From: an uncultured Prevotellaceae bacterium
GTDB lineage: Bacteria > Bacteroidota > Bacteroidia > Bacteroidales > Muribaculaceae
Direction: 5' to 3'
Assembly: GCA_905207705.1 (NCBI GenBank)
Contig: CAJLMA010000001.1
Coordinates: 310,001-374,000 of the forward strand
DNA: 64,000 nucleotides
Both the position numbers and the translations under genes were made by a program. Within the stretch, counting starts at the first letter, position 1, and every line of letters starts with the position of its first letter. Shown piece by piece: positions 27,527 to 35,119 of the stretch. The notes beneath the pieces are model-generated. The model saw nothing but the letters and a program-made list of their open reading frames with translations, had not been told where the DNA came from and made no database searches.

Positions 27527-27868
27527 ATGGATTATAAAAAGACTAATGCTCCACTCAACACTGTGACGCGCGACATGATAAAGTTGTCTGAAGACACAGG
27601 TAACGTATATGAAACCGTTTGCATCATTGCAAAGCGCGCCAACCAGATTGCAATAGAGATGAAACAAGACTTGGAGAAGAAATTGCAGGAGTTTGCTTCC
27701 ATGAACGACAATTTGGAGGAAATCTCTGAAAACCGCGAGCAGATTGAAATATCCCGTTATTATGAGAAACTGCCGAAACCTACACTTATAGCAGCTCAGG
27801 AATATGAGGAACACAAGCTTGTTTACAGAAATCCGGTGAAAGAAAAAGACAACATAGACGCCAATTAA
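27527..27868 (+). CDS. rpoZ: RNA polymerase omega-type subunit (RpoZ/RPB6 family)
   Basis: A 113-residue protein with the omega/RPB6 pattern: TRDMIKLSEDTGNVYETVCI, AKRANQIA and a following helix contacting the beta' subunit. The Bacteroidetes form carries an extra acidic C-terminal stretch. The ATG at 27527 was preferred because the upstream in-frame start lies inside bamD. A strong terminator follows. Confidence 0.88.
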   Translation: MDYKKTNAPLNTVTRDMIKLSEDTGNVYETVCIIAKRANQIAIEMKQDLEKKLQEFASMNDNLEEISENREQIEISRYYEKLPKPTLIAAQEYEEHKLVYRNPVKEKDNIDAN

Positions 27869-27901
27869 TTCCGCGCCTCATTTACACTCAAAAAGCATTA
27901 G

Positions 27902-27942
27902 AAACAACTTGTAGAAAAGAATTTCTACAAGTTGTTTTTCTT
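27902..27942 (+). terminator. Terminator of bamD-rpoZ
   Basis: A perfect 16-bp stem, AAACAACTTGTAGAAA against TTTCTACAAGTTGTTT, with a 4-nt loop and a T-rich tail. Confidence 0.92.
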
Positions 27943-28251
27943 TTGTGTCAACCTGAACAAATTCACAAGTCCATTGAGTTTAACCTGGGAGCACATGAAC
28001 TACCACGCATCCAAATACCGCCATTTACGATTCATCAAGAAAAGAATTATGCAAGCATTCTCGCAACAAGTAGATTAATTACAAAAAAATCACATTTAAC
28101 CTCAACCAAACAGATACTTACTTCTTCCCTTTCTTGCGTAGACATGTAAATAAAAGTTAACAATATAAGTAATCAACACGAATAAATGCAAAATAATGCA
28201 AACACACAAAACTTTTATGCCCGTAAATTATGTTATATAACATATAATGTC

Positions 28252-28259
28252 TACTTTTG
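28252..28259 (+). promoter_or_regulatory. -7 box of left small-RNA unit
   Basis: TACTTTTG fits TAnnTTTG. About 30 bp upstream of the box is also alike in the right unit (AAATTATGTT...TAACAT), but no TTTG box is visible in either. Confidence 0.55.
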
Positions 28260-28264
28260 TACCA

Positions 28265-28404
28265 GTTATTCATGGTATTAGTTTTAAGGCAAAACTAAAA
28301 TGAATGTCGTGATGACAATCATTTTTGTGTTTTTAGGTTTATGTTATTAGAAGGTTAATTAGGTAAAGCGATCCCAGGCAGTGATGCCGGGGATTAATTT
28401 TTTA
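28265..28404 (+). ncRNA. Putative small RNA, left unit of a convergent pair
   Basis: About 140 nt from a TACTTTTG box to a terminator. The 5' part (ACCAGTTATTCATGGTA, GTTTTAAGG) is shared with the right unit. A stem-loop TGTC-GTGAT-GACA (28305-28317) follows, then the shared block TTTTAGGTTTATGTT...AGAAGGTTAATT. The end is the hairpin ATCCCAGGCA-GTGA-TGCCGGGGAT (28371-28394) with a GNRA tetraloop and a T-run. No open frame of note lies inside. It may belong to a known Bacteroidales RNA family; I cannot assign one from memory. Confidence 0.6.
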
Positions 28405-28576
28405 TATCCCACACCAACATATCTGATACACCCTCTAATGCAAAAAAACAATCTATAACAATTGGACAGAAAGAATTTCCCAAGTTCCTATGACCATGTA
28501 ATGCTATACCACAACCCGAATTATCCCAATTAAGGCTATTACCTGCACCTTGCAAATACAAGGTGGAACTGAACAT
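28394..28576 (-). CDS. Possible small ORF between the twin RNA units (doubtful)
   Basis: Sixty codons, open for 12 more codons upstream of the ATG. It ends inside the terminator hairpin of the left RNA unit. The sequence (e.g. LYLQGAGNSLNWDNSGCGI) is not obviously random, and the degenerate promoter-leader copy B points toward it. There is no recognisable domain and no signal peptide. It may be a gene remnant. Confidence 0.15.
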   Translation of the reverse strand: MFSSTLYLQGAGNSLNWDNSGCGIALHGHRNLGNSFCPIVIDCFFALEGVSDMLVWDIKN

Positions 28577-28735
28577 AGCACCTGAAATTACAGAAACATA
28601 TATACTGCTTTAAAGGCTAAAGTCCATCGCGCTGGTGTCCAAAACATTAATTAATATTCATGTCATATAAAAATATCTGAGCAAATATGACACGGAACAT
28701 TAAAAAAGTGGCATTGTATCTTTTTATACAAAAAT

Positions 28736-28809
28736 GAAAGGAAGACACAAAGACAAGCCGTTTTTATGTTTGGCTATACTGAACAGCATTACATATACAT
28801 AGCGAAAGT
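28736..28809 (-). repeat. Degenerate copy B of the promoter-leader module
   Basis: On the minus strand GTTCAGTATAGCCAAACATAAAAACG matches copies A and C in its core (two pieces: GTTCAGTATAG and AAACATAAAAACG). The -7 position holds the poor match GACTTTCG, and about 7 nt are missing near the 3' end. Probably inactive. Confidence 0.5.
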
Positions 28810-28814
28810 CAAGA

Positions 28815-28836
28815 GCAATGTAAAATTTTACATTGC
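28815..28836. other. 22-bp perfect palindrome
   Basis: GCAATGTAAAA and TTTTACATTGC form a perfect palindrome without spacer. The half TTTTACATTGCC recurs beside copy C of the leader module (around 55195-55206), so it may be part of the wider repeat. Confidence 0.5.
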
Positions 28837-28888
28837 CAGAATATACCATATATCCAAAAGACATACGCCACGATTTTATCAAATGTCA

Positions 28889-29029
28889 TAAAAAAATTAA
28901 TCCCCGGCATCACTGCCTGGGATCGCTTACCAATTAACCTTCTAATACCATTAACATAAACCTAAAATTATGAATTCCCTACCTCGCGGTACAAATTCAC
29001 ATTTACCTTAAAACGTTTACCATGAAAAC
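28889..29029 (-). ncRNA. Putative small RNA, right unit of a convergent pair
   Basis: About 141 nt on the minus strand. From TATCTTTG it runs through GCACCAGTTTTCATGGTAAA and GTTTTAAGG, both also in the left unit. A stem-loop TACC-GCGA-GGTA (28980-28991) has a different sequence from its left counterpart but the same shape. Then come TTTTAGGTTTATGTT, AGAAGGTTAATT and the same GNRA-capped hairpin (28900-28923) with seven U. The preserved pairing despite changed bases argues for a structured RNA. Confidence 0.62.
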
Positions 29030-29034
29030 TGGTG

Positions 29035-29042
29035 CAAAGATA
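29035..29042 (-). promoter_or_regulatory. -7 box of right small-RNA unit
   Basis: Minus-strand TATCTTTG, matching TAnnTTTG, at the same place relative to the shared CACCAGTT block as in the left unit. Confidence 0.6.
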
Positions 29043-29120
29043 AGCCAAACATGTTAAACAACATAATTTTGCATCAATTATTTTCTTTGATTTAATATAC
29101 TTTAACTGTTGCACTTATAT

Positions 29121-29162
29121 AAAAAACCGCTATTTATGCCCATCAACTTGCAAAATAGCGGC
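29121..29162 (-). terminator. Terminator of the DUF3127 gene
   Basis: ACCGCTATTT (29126-29135) and AAATAGCGGC (29153-29162) form a 9-10-bp stem; T6 follows on the minus strand. Confidence 0.8.
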
Positions 29163-29233
29163 TTAAAATATTATTACTAAATGTGTTATCCATAATATAC
29201 AGGGATAAACCCCACTATACGAGATCTACCATA

Positions 29234-29614
29234 CTAAAATGGCAGATCGTCAGTACTGTCATCCGAACTTGAGAAGTCAGGCATAGGAGGAGCCTGAACA
29301 GTTGAAGGCGCAGCAGGCATTCCAGCCACTGCCGGTTGCGCATTAGCTTCAATCTTTTCAGCTTTCCAACCATTTATGCTCGTAAACCAACGGCCATTGT
29401 ATTCATGACTGTCGATGTCAAAACTCAATCTAACATTGTCACCCACTTCGAGAGGAAACTGGTCGGCACGGTCACCAAAGAAACTGAAAAATATTTTCTT
29501 CGGATATGCTTCCTGAGTTTCAAGCACATATTCTTGCTTGCTCCAGTTATTGCCGGCTTTAGACACACCGCTCAAACGATCGAATTTCTTTATTATTATT
29601 CCTGTTACTTCCAT
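29234..29614 (-). CDS. DUF3127 protein, OB-fold/SSB-like
   Basis: A 126-residue cytoplasmic protein. Residues 1-85 are beta-rich and match the DUF3127 pattern found in Bacteroidetes (EVTGIIIKKFDRLSGVSK, FFGDRADQFPLEVGDNVRL). The Pro/Ala-rich linker ends in an acidic tip DSTDDLPF. This closely resembles the partner-binding tail of single-stranded-DNA-binding proteins (DDDIPF), so a role in DNA or RNA metabolism is plausible. No operon partner; it has its own terminator. Confidence 0.75.
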   Translation of the reverse strand: MEVTGIIIKKFDRLSGVSKAGNNWSKQEYVLETQEAYPKKIFFSFFGDRADQFPLEVGDNVRLSFDIDSHEYNGRWFTSINGWKAEKIEANAQPAVAGMPAAPSTVQAPPMPDFSSSDDSTDDLPF

Positions 29615-29730
29615 CTTCCTATTTAGTTGACTGAATTAAAATGATTGCACAAATTTAGCAAATCATTTCAAGTTTTACCGAATAAACTACAAATTAAATT
29701 TTAACACTACTGCCCTGCACGACATAAAAC

Positions 29731-30315
29731 TTAATTATCGGCAACCGTAATAAACACATCTACATACCTGTTCAATGCACGTCCTTCTATCGTATTTTCA
29801 AAAGAAGCAGGATCGGTGTCCCCAAGCCCGACAATTTGCATCACGTCGGGATTGAATCCAAGGCTCATAAAATACTCGGCAACCGTTTCAGCCCTTTCTT
29901 CCGACAACTCCATGCTGTAATCACGACTTTCTGTATTGTCGGTCGACCCGTATATTATCATTTCAGAAAATGGCTTGTCATTCAACAAAGCTGCTATAAA
30001 GAACAATTCTTTCAGCGCATCCATGTTTATATCGGCACTGCGCGGAGCAAATAAAATAGAATTATCACCTGACACCTTTATATATGTAACACCCTCCTCG
30101 TCGTCATGAAAATGCACAAACTGCTTCAATTCAAGGCTGTCGGCTGATGTTGTATCTGTGCGCAAGTATATAGGCTTTAACCACCACCGGCTCGTGTCGG
30201 GAACAACCTCCTCCCCATCATATCCTGTTTCATAATATGTGTACATCATCGGGCCGCAAGAGCCGAGAAACAACATAACCACAAATAAAACCGGTATCCA
30301 TTTAAAATATTTCAT
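29731..30315 (-). CDS. OmpA-domain lipoprotein
   Basis: A 194-residue lipoprotein: the signal ends in LGSCGPMM with the lipidation Cys. The C-terminal ~110 residues are an OmpA-like peptidoglycan-binding domain, with IYGSTDNTESRDYSMELSE, RAETVAEYFMSLG and RALNRYVDVFI. It probably tethers the outer membrane to the cell wall. It lies near a second OmpA-type gene (30533-31222) but has 217 bp between them, so transcription may be separate. Confidence 0.85.
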   Translation of the reverse strand: MKYFKWIPVLFVVMLFLGSCGPMMYTYYETGYDGEEVVPDTSRWWLKPIYLRTDTTSADSLELKQFVHFHDDEEGVTYIKVSGDNSILFAPRSADINMDALKELFFIAALLNDKPFSEMIIYGSTDNTESRDYSMELSEERAETVAEYFMSLGFNPDVMQIVGLGDTDPASFENTIEGRALNRYVDVFITVADN

Positions 30316-30459
30316 AATCGTGTCATTTTAAATCCTGTTTCATGCGTCTATATCATCAAAACGCACACTGTTCAGGTGTAAAATTACATAATTGTTTCGT
30401 GTTTCTACAAATGACATAACAAATTTTCACCATCGCAAAGATGAAACAATAACATGAAA

Positions 30460-30506
30460 ATACATCCGGCAGCCTGAACAAGAAAAGTCCCGGCTGCCGG
30501 ATGTAT
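30460..30506 (-). terminator. Terminator behind the glycine-zipper OmpA gene
   Basis: ATACATCCGGCAGCC and GGCTGCCGGATGTAT form a perfect 15-bp stem; the minus-strand tail is TTTTC. Confidence 0.85.
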
Positions 30507-30532
30507 GATTAAGCAGTATTCCCAAGGAATCT

Positions 30533-31222
30533 TTACTTCAACGTGCCTTGCTCGGCAGCATCAATCATGTCGGCACTTGCCGTTATGAATATTTCTACGC
30601 GCCTGTTTTGTGCACGACCAGCTTCAGTTGAATTATCGGCTACAGGATAATCATAAGCCAAGCCATTAGTAGTCAAGCGGCTGCTTGACACCCCCGAACC
30701 AATCAGATAATTGGCTACGGCTTGAGCACGCTCCTTCGACACACGGTCATTCACAGCCCGCGTACCTGTATTATCAGTATGTCCGTTTATGACAACATCG
30801 GTCTGCGGATTATTCTTCAATGAAACGGCAAATTCACTCAAAGACCTTTGAGCCGACGGACTAAGGTCGCTCTTGTTCGTGTCAAACAAGATTCCACTGT
30901 CGAATGTCACCTTTATGGCTTGCAAATTATTTTGGTCGGTCACTTCTTCCACTTGGGCGCCTTCTATTTGCTCAAGTTCCTGTTGCTGCTTGTCCATCTT
31001 GCGGCCAATCAACGCTCCGGCAGTAGCACCTACCGCCGTACCAATCGCGGCTCCGATCGCAGCCCCTTTGCCACCACCGGCAAGAGCCCCGATTCCTGCA
31101 CCAAGAGCGGCACCACCGCCCGTGCCTATCATCGCCCCTTTAGTAGTATTATTGAGCGATGCACACCCACTTGTGCCCAGCAGCATGGCTGCACAAAGCA
31201 CTCCACATAAAATCTTTTTCAT
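30533..31222 (-). CDS. OmpA-family lipoprotein with glycine-zipper segment
   Basis: A 229-residue lipoprotein; the signal ends in GTSGCASLN with the lipidation Cys. Residues about 28-75 are a Gly/Ala-rich glycine zipper (GGGAALGAGIGALAGGG, AIGAAIGTAVGATAGALIG) that can span or associate with membranes. Residues about 105-215 are an OmpA domain (INGHTDNTGTRAVNDRVS, RAQAVANYLIGSG, AQNRRVEIFI). This YiaD-like layout is common in the outer membrane of Gram-negatives. Confidence 0.9.
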   Translation of the reverse strand: MKKILCGVLCAAMLLGTSGCASLNNTTKGAMIGTGGGAALGAGIGALAGGGKGAAIGAAIGTAVGATAGALIGRKMDKQQQELEQIEGAQVEEVTDQNNLQAIKVTFDSGILFDTNKSDLSPSAQRSLSEFAVSLKNNPQTDVVINGHTDNTGTRAVNDRVSKERAQAVANYLIGSGVSSSRLTTNGLAYDYPVADNSTEAGRAQNRRVEIFITASADMIDAAEQGTLK

Positions 31223-31393
31223 AATAAATCCATTTTATGTCATTAAAAATTGAAATTCTTCTTCAAGACAGCAGGACAAATTTAATAATTATCACACAAA
31301 CTTCGCCTTTAATTCAAATATATTTCCCGATGTTAATAGTTAATTATAAACAAAACTTCAACCTCCGGACATTCGTAGAAAAAATTTCTTTAA

Positions 31394-31401
31394 TACCTTT
31401 G
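31394..31401 (+). promoter_or_regulatory. -7 box of the GNAT gene
   Basis: TACCTTTG matches TAnnTTTG and lies 30 bp before the ATG at 31431. Confidence 0.55.
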
Positions 31402-31430
31402 CAATCCTATAAAAACATATATCAAACACT

Positions 31431-31913
31431 ATGATACGAAAAGTTCACACCTCAGATGCACAAGCCATAACTCTGATTTATAATGAATATGTGCTTCACA
31501 GCACAATATCGTTTGAAACCCTGGCATTGACATGTAATGAGATGACAAAACGTATAACCGACATTGCTTCGGCATACCCCTACCTCGTTTACGAAGAAAA
31601 CGGTGAAATAGCAGGCTACTGCTATGCACACCCTTGGAAAGAGCGGGCAGCCTACCAAAACACACTTGAAACTACAATATACATATCACATGCGCACACT
31701 CGCAAAGGCATAGGCGAATTGTTGATGAACGCCCTTATCGACGAATGCCGCAACCGAGGATTCCATGCACTCATTGCATGCATCACAGCCGACAACGAGC
31801 CAAGTTGCCGGCTTCACGCCAAATTAGGCTTCAAACAGGTTTCCTCATTCAAAGAAGTCGGCCGAAAATTCGGCAAGTGGCTTGGTGTCGTGGACTATGA
31901 ATTAATTCTGTGA
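31431..31913 (+). CDS. GNAT N-acetyltransferase, phosphinothricin/methionine-sulfoximine type
   Basis: A 160-residue single-domain acetyltransferase. GYCYAHPWKERAAYQNTLE and YISHAHTRKGIGELLMNAL (acetyl-CoA loop) match the Pat/MnaT group, which acetylates the free amino group of toxic glutamine-synthetase inhibitors or amino acids. ITADNEPSCRLHAKLGF closes the fold. The actual substrate is not known. It converges on the HxlR regulator gene, with 3 bp between stops. Confidence 0.88.
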   Translation: MIRKVHTSDAQAITLIYNEYVLHSTISFETLALTCNEMTKRITDIASAYPYLVYEENGEIAGYCYAHPWKERAAYQNTLETTIYISHAHTRKGIGELLMNALIDECRNRGFHALIACITADNEPSCRLHAKLGFKQVSSFKEVGRKFGKWLGVVDYELIL

Positions 31914-31916
31914 CGA

Positions 31917-32273
31917 TTATTTACGATACTTGCCGTACTTATTTTCAAAAAGTTGCTTATTTTTATGTCCCCACTCAAGCATGGCATCGATAATAGGAAT
32001 CAAAGTCATACCCAATGGCGTAATCGAATACTCCGAGCGTGGAGGCAATTCCGGGAAGATTGTTTTTGCCACTAATCCGTCTTCAACCAATTCTTTCAGT
32101 TGCAAGTCAAGCACTCGCGGAGTCGCCTCGGGAAACACCCTGTGAAGCTCGCTCGGGCGCATCGGTCTGTAACGCAACTCGTCCAGTATGCATGACTTCC
32201 ACTTTGAATCAATCAGACTCATAGTCAGCCGTAACGGGCAATCCAAATCTACCGGTATCTTTTTCTCGTACAT
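31917..32273 (-). CDS. HxlR-family transcriptional regulator (first)
   Basis: A 118-residue winged-helix dimeric regulator: DCPLRLTMSLIDSKWKSCIL, ELRYRPMRPSELHRVFP, then the wing around LPPRSEYSITPLG. HxlR proteins sense electrophiles, oxidants or other redox signals and control a divergent neighbour. Here the divergent neighbour is the NTF2-like/flavodoxin operon. The gap holds two overlapping inverted repeats. Confidence 0.88.
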   Translation of the reverse strand: MYEKKIPVDLDCPLRLTMSLIDSKWKSCILDELRYRPMRPSELHRVFPEATPRVLDLQLKELVEDGLVAKTIFPELPPRSEYSITPLGMTLIPIIDAMLEWGHKNKQLFENKYGKYRK

Positions 32274-32331
32274 AACTCTGCTTTCTTACATTATTAAACA
32301 AAAATAGCCATAATAAACGATTTAACATGTA

Positions 32332-32371
32332 TACCGAATAAATTTTCGGTACATGAAAAAATTTTCAGTAC
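32332..32371. promoter_or_regulatory. Candidate HxlR operators in the divergent promoter
   Basis: TACCGAA (32332-32338) and TTCGGTA (32345-32351) are a perfect 7-bp inverted repeat with 6-bp spacer. Overlapping its right side, GTACATGAAAA (from 32349) and TTTTCAGTAC (to 32371) form a second near-palindrome. Both lie between the divergent regulator and reductase operon. Confidence 0.55.
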
Positions 32372-32441
32372 TTGCACTAATTGTCATAGCATCATATTTT
32401 TGCAACAAACAAATCTAAACACATAACATAAAAATACAATC

Positions 32442-32825
32442 ATGAGAGCAAGCATTGAAGAATACAAAGCAGTGGAAGCCGCTGCAATGAAATTTGTGAA
32501 AAGCGTGGCTGAAGGAAACAGCAAATATGCAAAAGAATTATTCATTGACGAGGCAGTATTATTCGGATATCTCGACGGAGAATTGGAGCATGGAAACATA
32601 GAGCAATTCTACAAGAATGTCGATACTGTAGGAGCAGGAGATGATTTTAAAGCACGCATCGACGTGGTAGCCATAGAAGAAACGCTTGCCGTCGTACGCG
32701 TGCTTGAAGAAAAATGGGGCGGTCGCATCGACTTCACCGATTATCTCCTGCTGCTGAAAATGAATGGAGAATGGCGTTGCGTTGCTAAAGCATACAATCA
32801 AAACTCCAATACCATTAAAAAATAA
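32442..32825 (+). CDS. NTF2-like (lumazine-binding/SnoaL-type) small protein
   Basis: A 127-residue cytoplasmic protein with the cone-shaped alpha+beta barrel pattern: an N-terminal helical pair (VEAAAMKFVKSVAEGNSKYA), then strands ending in DFTDYLLLLKMNGEWRCVAK. Close relatives are annotated as nuclear transport factor 2 family or putative lumazine-binding. It probably binds a small ligand. First gene of the flavodoxin operon, 13 bp before the next start. Confidence 0.8.
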   Translation: MRASIEEYKAVEAAAMKFVKSVAEGNSKYAKELFIDEAVLFGYLDGELEHGNIEQFYKNVDTVGAGDDFKARIDVVAIEETLAVVRVLEEKWGGRIDFTDYLLLLKMNGEWRCVAKAYNQNSNTIKK

Positions 32826-32838
32826 AACGTACTCTCCC

Positions 32839-33378
32839 ATGAATATAGTTGTTATTACAGGCAGTCCTCGCAAAAACGGTAATAGCTTTGCTCTGACCGA
32901 TGCTTTTATCAAAAGAGCCGAACAACATGGCAACAAAATTCAACGATTTGATGCCGCATTCATGAAAATTGGCGGATGTCATGCATGCGAGACCTGTTTC
33001 AAGACAGGCAAGGCATGTTCTTTTGATGACGATTTCAACATCATTGCTCCGGCAATCCTTGAGGCCGATGCCATCGTGTTTACTATGCCAACCTACTGGT
33101 ATTCTATCCCTGCCCAAATAAAAGGAGTCATCGACCGTTTATATTCATTAGTAGTCGGCGGCAAAAATATTGCAGGCAAAAAATGCGGACTGATAGCATG
33201 CTGCGAAGAACATGATCTCATGGTGATGGATGGCATCAGAATACCCATTGAACGCTCGGCCGCATTGTTGAAGTGGGACATCGTGGGCGAGGTGCTAATA
33301 CCCGGGGTTCTTAAAATTGGAGACATTGACAATACTGACGGATGCGAGCAAGCTGCCACACTCGCCGATAAATTCTAA
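32839..33378 (+). CDS. Flavodoxin-like NADPH-dependent FMN reductase (first)
   Basis: A 179-residue flavoprotein. VVITGSPRKNGNSFALTDAF is the FMN phosphate loop (residues 4-23). GGCHACETCFKTGKACSFDD provides a Cys-rich segment found in the iron-sulfur flavoprotein/NADPH-FMN reductase group, and FTMPTYWYSIPAQIKGVIDR binds the flavin ring. The ATG at 32839 was chosen because the longer frame overlaps the preceding gene. It is 10 bp ahead of a paralogous reductase, suggesting a stress- or quinone-responsive pair. Confidence 0.88.
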   Translation: MNIVVITGSPRKNGNSFALTDAFIKRAEQHGNKIQRFDAAFMKIGGCHACETCFKTGKACSFDDDFNIIAPAILEADAIVFTMPTYWYSIPAQIKGVIDRLYSLVVGGKNIAGKKCGLIACCEEHDLMVMDGIRIPIERSAALLKWDIVGEVLIPGVLKIGDIDNTDGCEQAATLADKF

Positions 33379-33388
33379 ACTCTAAATT

Positions 33389-34015
33389 ATGAAAGTACTT
33401 TTGATAAATGGCAGCCCTAATGAAAATGGATGCACCTACACGGCATTGAACGAAGTTGCAAACACGCTCCATGCCAATGGCATAGAGACCGAACTCGTCT
33501 ACTTAGGCAAGCATCCTATTGCCGGCTGCATCGCATGCAACAATTGCATGAAGACAGGACAATGTTTTAGAGACGACATAGTTAAGGATATACAGAACCG
33601 CCTTGAAGAATATGACGGCATTGTGATAGGTTCACCTGTTTATTACAGTGGGCCAACAGGGCAACTGATATCCTTCCTTAACCGATTGTTCTATGCCACC
33701 GAGAACCGCATGACCGGGAAAGTAGGGGCTGCAGTTGTGTCATGCCGTAGAGGAGGAGCATCAGCCACATTCGAGCAGATCAACCAGTACTTCACTATAT
33801 GCAACATGCCCATCATTTCATCCCAATATTGGAATTCGGTGCATGGATTCACTCCCGATGACGTAAGTAAAGATCTTGAAGGACTCCAAACGATGCGCGT
33901 GCTCGGGCAAAACATGGCATGGATGTTGAAATGCATAGAAGCTGGGCACAAAGCCGGAGTCGACAAACCTGTATATGAAAAACGACTACGAACCCATTTC
34001 ATTCAAAACAAATAA
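33389..34015 (+). CDS. Flavodoxin-like NADPH-dependent FMN reductase (second)
   Basis: A 208-residue paralogue of the upstream gene. LLINGSPNENGCTYTALNEV is the FMN loop. GCIACNNCMKTGQC keeps the Cys motif, and IVIGSPVYYSGPTGQLISFL binds the flavin. It is about 29 residues longer at the C-terminus. Terminator directly behind. Probable partner of the first reductase under HxlR control. Confidence 0.88.
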   Translation: MKVLLINGSPNENGCTYTALNEVANTLHANGIETELVYLGKHPIAGCIACNNCMKTGQCFRDDIVKDIQNRLEEYDGIVIGSPVYYSGPTGQLISFLNRLFYATENRMTGKVGAAVVSCRRGGASATFEQINQYFTICNMPIISSQYWNSVHGFTPDDVSKDLEGLQTMRVLGQNMAWMLKCIEAGHKAGVDKPVYEKRLRTHFIQNK

Positions 34016-34022
34016 AACCATA

Positions 34023-34062
34023 AAGGAGAACCGATATTTAAATCTCATCAGTTCTCCTTTTG
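34023..34062 (+). terminator. Terminator of the flavodoxin operon
   Basis: AAGGAGAAC and GTTCTCCTT form a perfect 9-bp stem, followed by TTGATT. Confidence 0.75.
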
Positions 34063-34121
34063 ATTCTTCTAATCTCATCGGGCATTGCCCGACCTTTAAT
34101 CTTCTACTTGATACTGCCACA

Positions 34122-34571
34122 TCACCATTTTACTGGCTCATTCAAGATGCATCCGTCATTTGCATCTTCGGCAGTAAATGTTCCTTTGCTATATTGGACA
34201 CATAACATTACAAGAGGCTCGTTGCCATTGTTACGCACCGAGCGTTTACCATTGGGAGCGACACGCACCACACTACCTTCTTGTATTGGGAACACTTGAC
34301 CGTCAACTTGGAACTCTCCTTTTCCGCTTAAAAAGAAATATAGTTCCTCATGTTCCTTGTGTGTATGAAAGAAACCGGTTTCTGTTCCTGGTTGGAACAA
34401 CTGGAAGGAAAATTCTCCTCCCGTTGCTTTCAATGCAGCACCGCCAAATACCTTTCCCGGAATTTTGACTTCAGGTCCCAGTTCCAATACATAATCACTC
34501 AACTCGCTCAATTTACCTACGTTGATAGCCGAAAAATTTACAGCTTCTGCAATCTTTTCAATCTGTTTCAT
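34122..34571 (-). CDS. Cupin-domain protein
   Basis: A 149-residue single cupin. Motif 1 is FFHTHKEHEELYFFLSGKGEF with His and Glu metal ligands, and motif 2 is IQEGSVVRVAPNGKRSVRN. It likely binds a metal and a small compound. Unusually for this genome it has a strong Shine-Dalgarno sequence, AAGGAGG, 7 nt before the ATG. It is divergent from the second HxlR regulator, which probably controls it. Confidence 0.88.
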   Translation of the reverse strand: MKQIEKIAEAVNFSAINVGKLSELSDYVLELGPEVKIPGKVFGGAALKATGGEFSFQLFQPGTETGFFHTHKEHEELYFFLSGKGEFQVDGQVFPIQEGSVVRVAPNGKRSVRNNGNEPLVMLCVQYSKGTFTAEDANDGCILNEPVKW

Positions 34572-34574
34572 AAT

Positions 34575-34590
34575 TTACCTCCTTGTTTTT
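34575..34590 (-). promoter_or_regulatory. Strong Shine-Dalgarno before the cupin gene
   Basis: On the minus strand ACAAGGAGGTAAATT precedes the ATG. Other genes in this window lack such a site, so it stands out. Confidence 0.75.
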
Positions 34591-34627
34591 CTCTTTCCAG
34601 TGCCAAATTATTTATTAACTTTGTATA

Positions 34628-34654
34628 GCACTGCTACTTTATTTTATACAGTGC
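34628..34654. promoter_or_regulatory. Candidate operator of the second HxlR regulator
   Basis: GCACTG (34628-34633) and CAGTGC (34649-34654) are inverted with 15-bp spacing, each preceded by TATA, in the divergent cupin-HxlR promoter region. Confidence 0.5.
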
Positions 34655-34747
34655 AAAAATAATATTTATTATATTTGTTTACAAGAAGTTACAAAAACAC
34701 AAGCAAGTTACCTTCAACTCACTTTTATTGAAAAACAGCATATTGGC

Positions 34748-35119
34748 ATGACAAAAAAAGAAGAAAAATATTCAATTATAGAAATTTGCCCCATTCGCAA
34801 CGTCGTCGCGCGATTCGGCAACAAGTGGGCCTTGCTCATAATTTTCATACTTAATGAAAATGGCAGCACTCGCTTTAACCAACTATGCAAATTCATTCCC
34901 GACATTTCAACCAAAGTCCTGTCAAATACTTTGCACACCCTTGAAGCCGACGGGCTGCTCAAGCGTACCGTATATCCCGAGGTACCTATCAGAGTGGAAT
35001 ATGAACTAACCGACACTGGCAAAAGCCTTGTCCCTATAATCATGCAATTGACCGAATGGGCTCAAAAAAACATGAAGTCAATAATTGAGCATCGCAACAA
35101 ATACAACAAACAAGACTGA
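34748..35119 (+). CDS. HxlR-family transcriptional regulator (second)
   Basis: A 123-residue winged-helix protein: CPIRNVVARFGNKWALLIIF, then FNQLCKFIPDISTKVLSNTL as recognition region, and the wing near PEVPIRVEYELTDTG. A single Cys lies near residue 15 in the usual redox-sensing position. It is divergent from the cupin gene. The 180-bp gap to priA shows nothing notable. Confidence 0.9.
   Translation: MTKKEEKYSIIEICPIRNVVARFGNKWALLIIFILNENGSTRFNQLCKFIPDISTKVLSNTLHTLEADGLLKRTVYPEVPIRVEYELTDTGKSLVPIIMQLTEWAQKNMKSIIEHRNKYNKQD

Noticed and set aside
27943..28149. A 68-codon frame behind rpoZ
   Set aside because: It begins with GTG right after the terminator, has no promoter box and no protein-like pattern.
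28222..29078. Insertion sequence or MITE with terminal inverted repeats
   Set aside because: There is no transposase or target duplication. The arms begin with promoter boxes, point inward and end in terminators, so RNA genes explain them better.
28222..29078. Site-specific invertible promoter
   Set aside because: Arms are long and diverged rather than short and identical, no recombinase gene is nearby, and no promoter between the arms would reach a gene. Recombination is kept only as a minor possibility.
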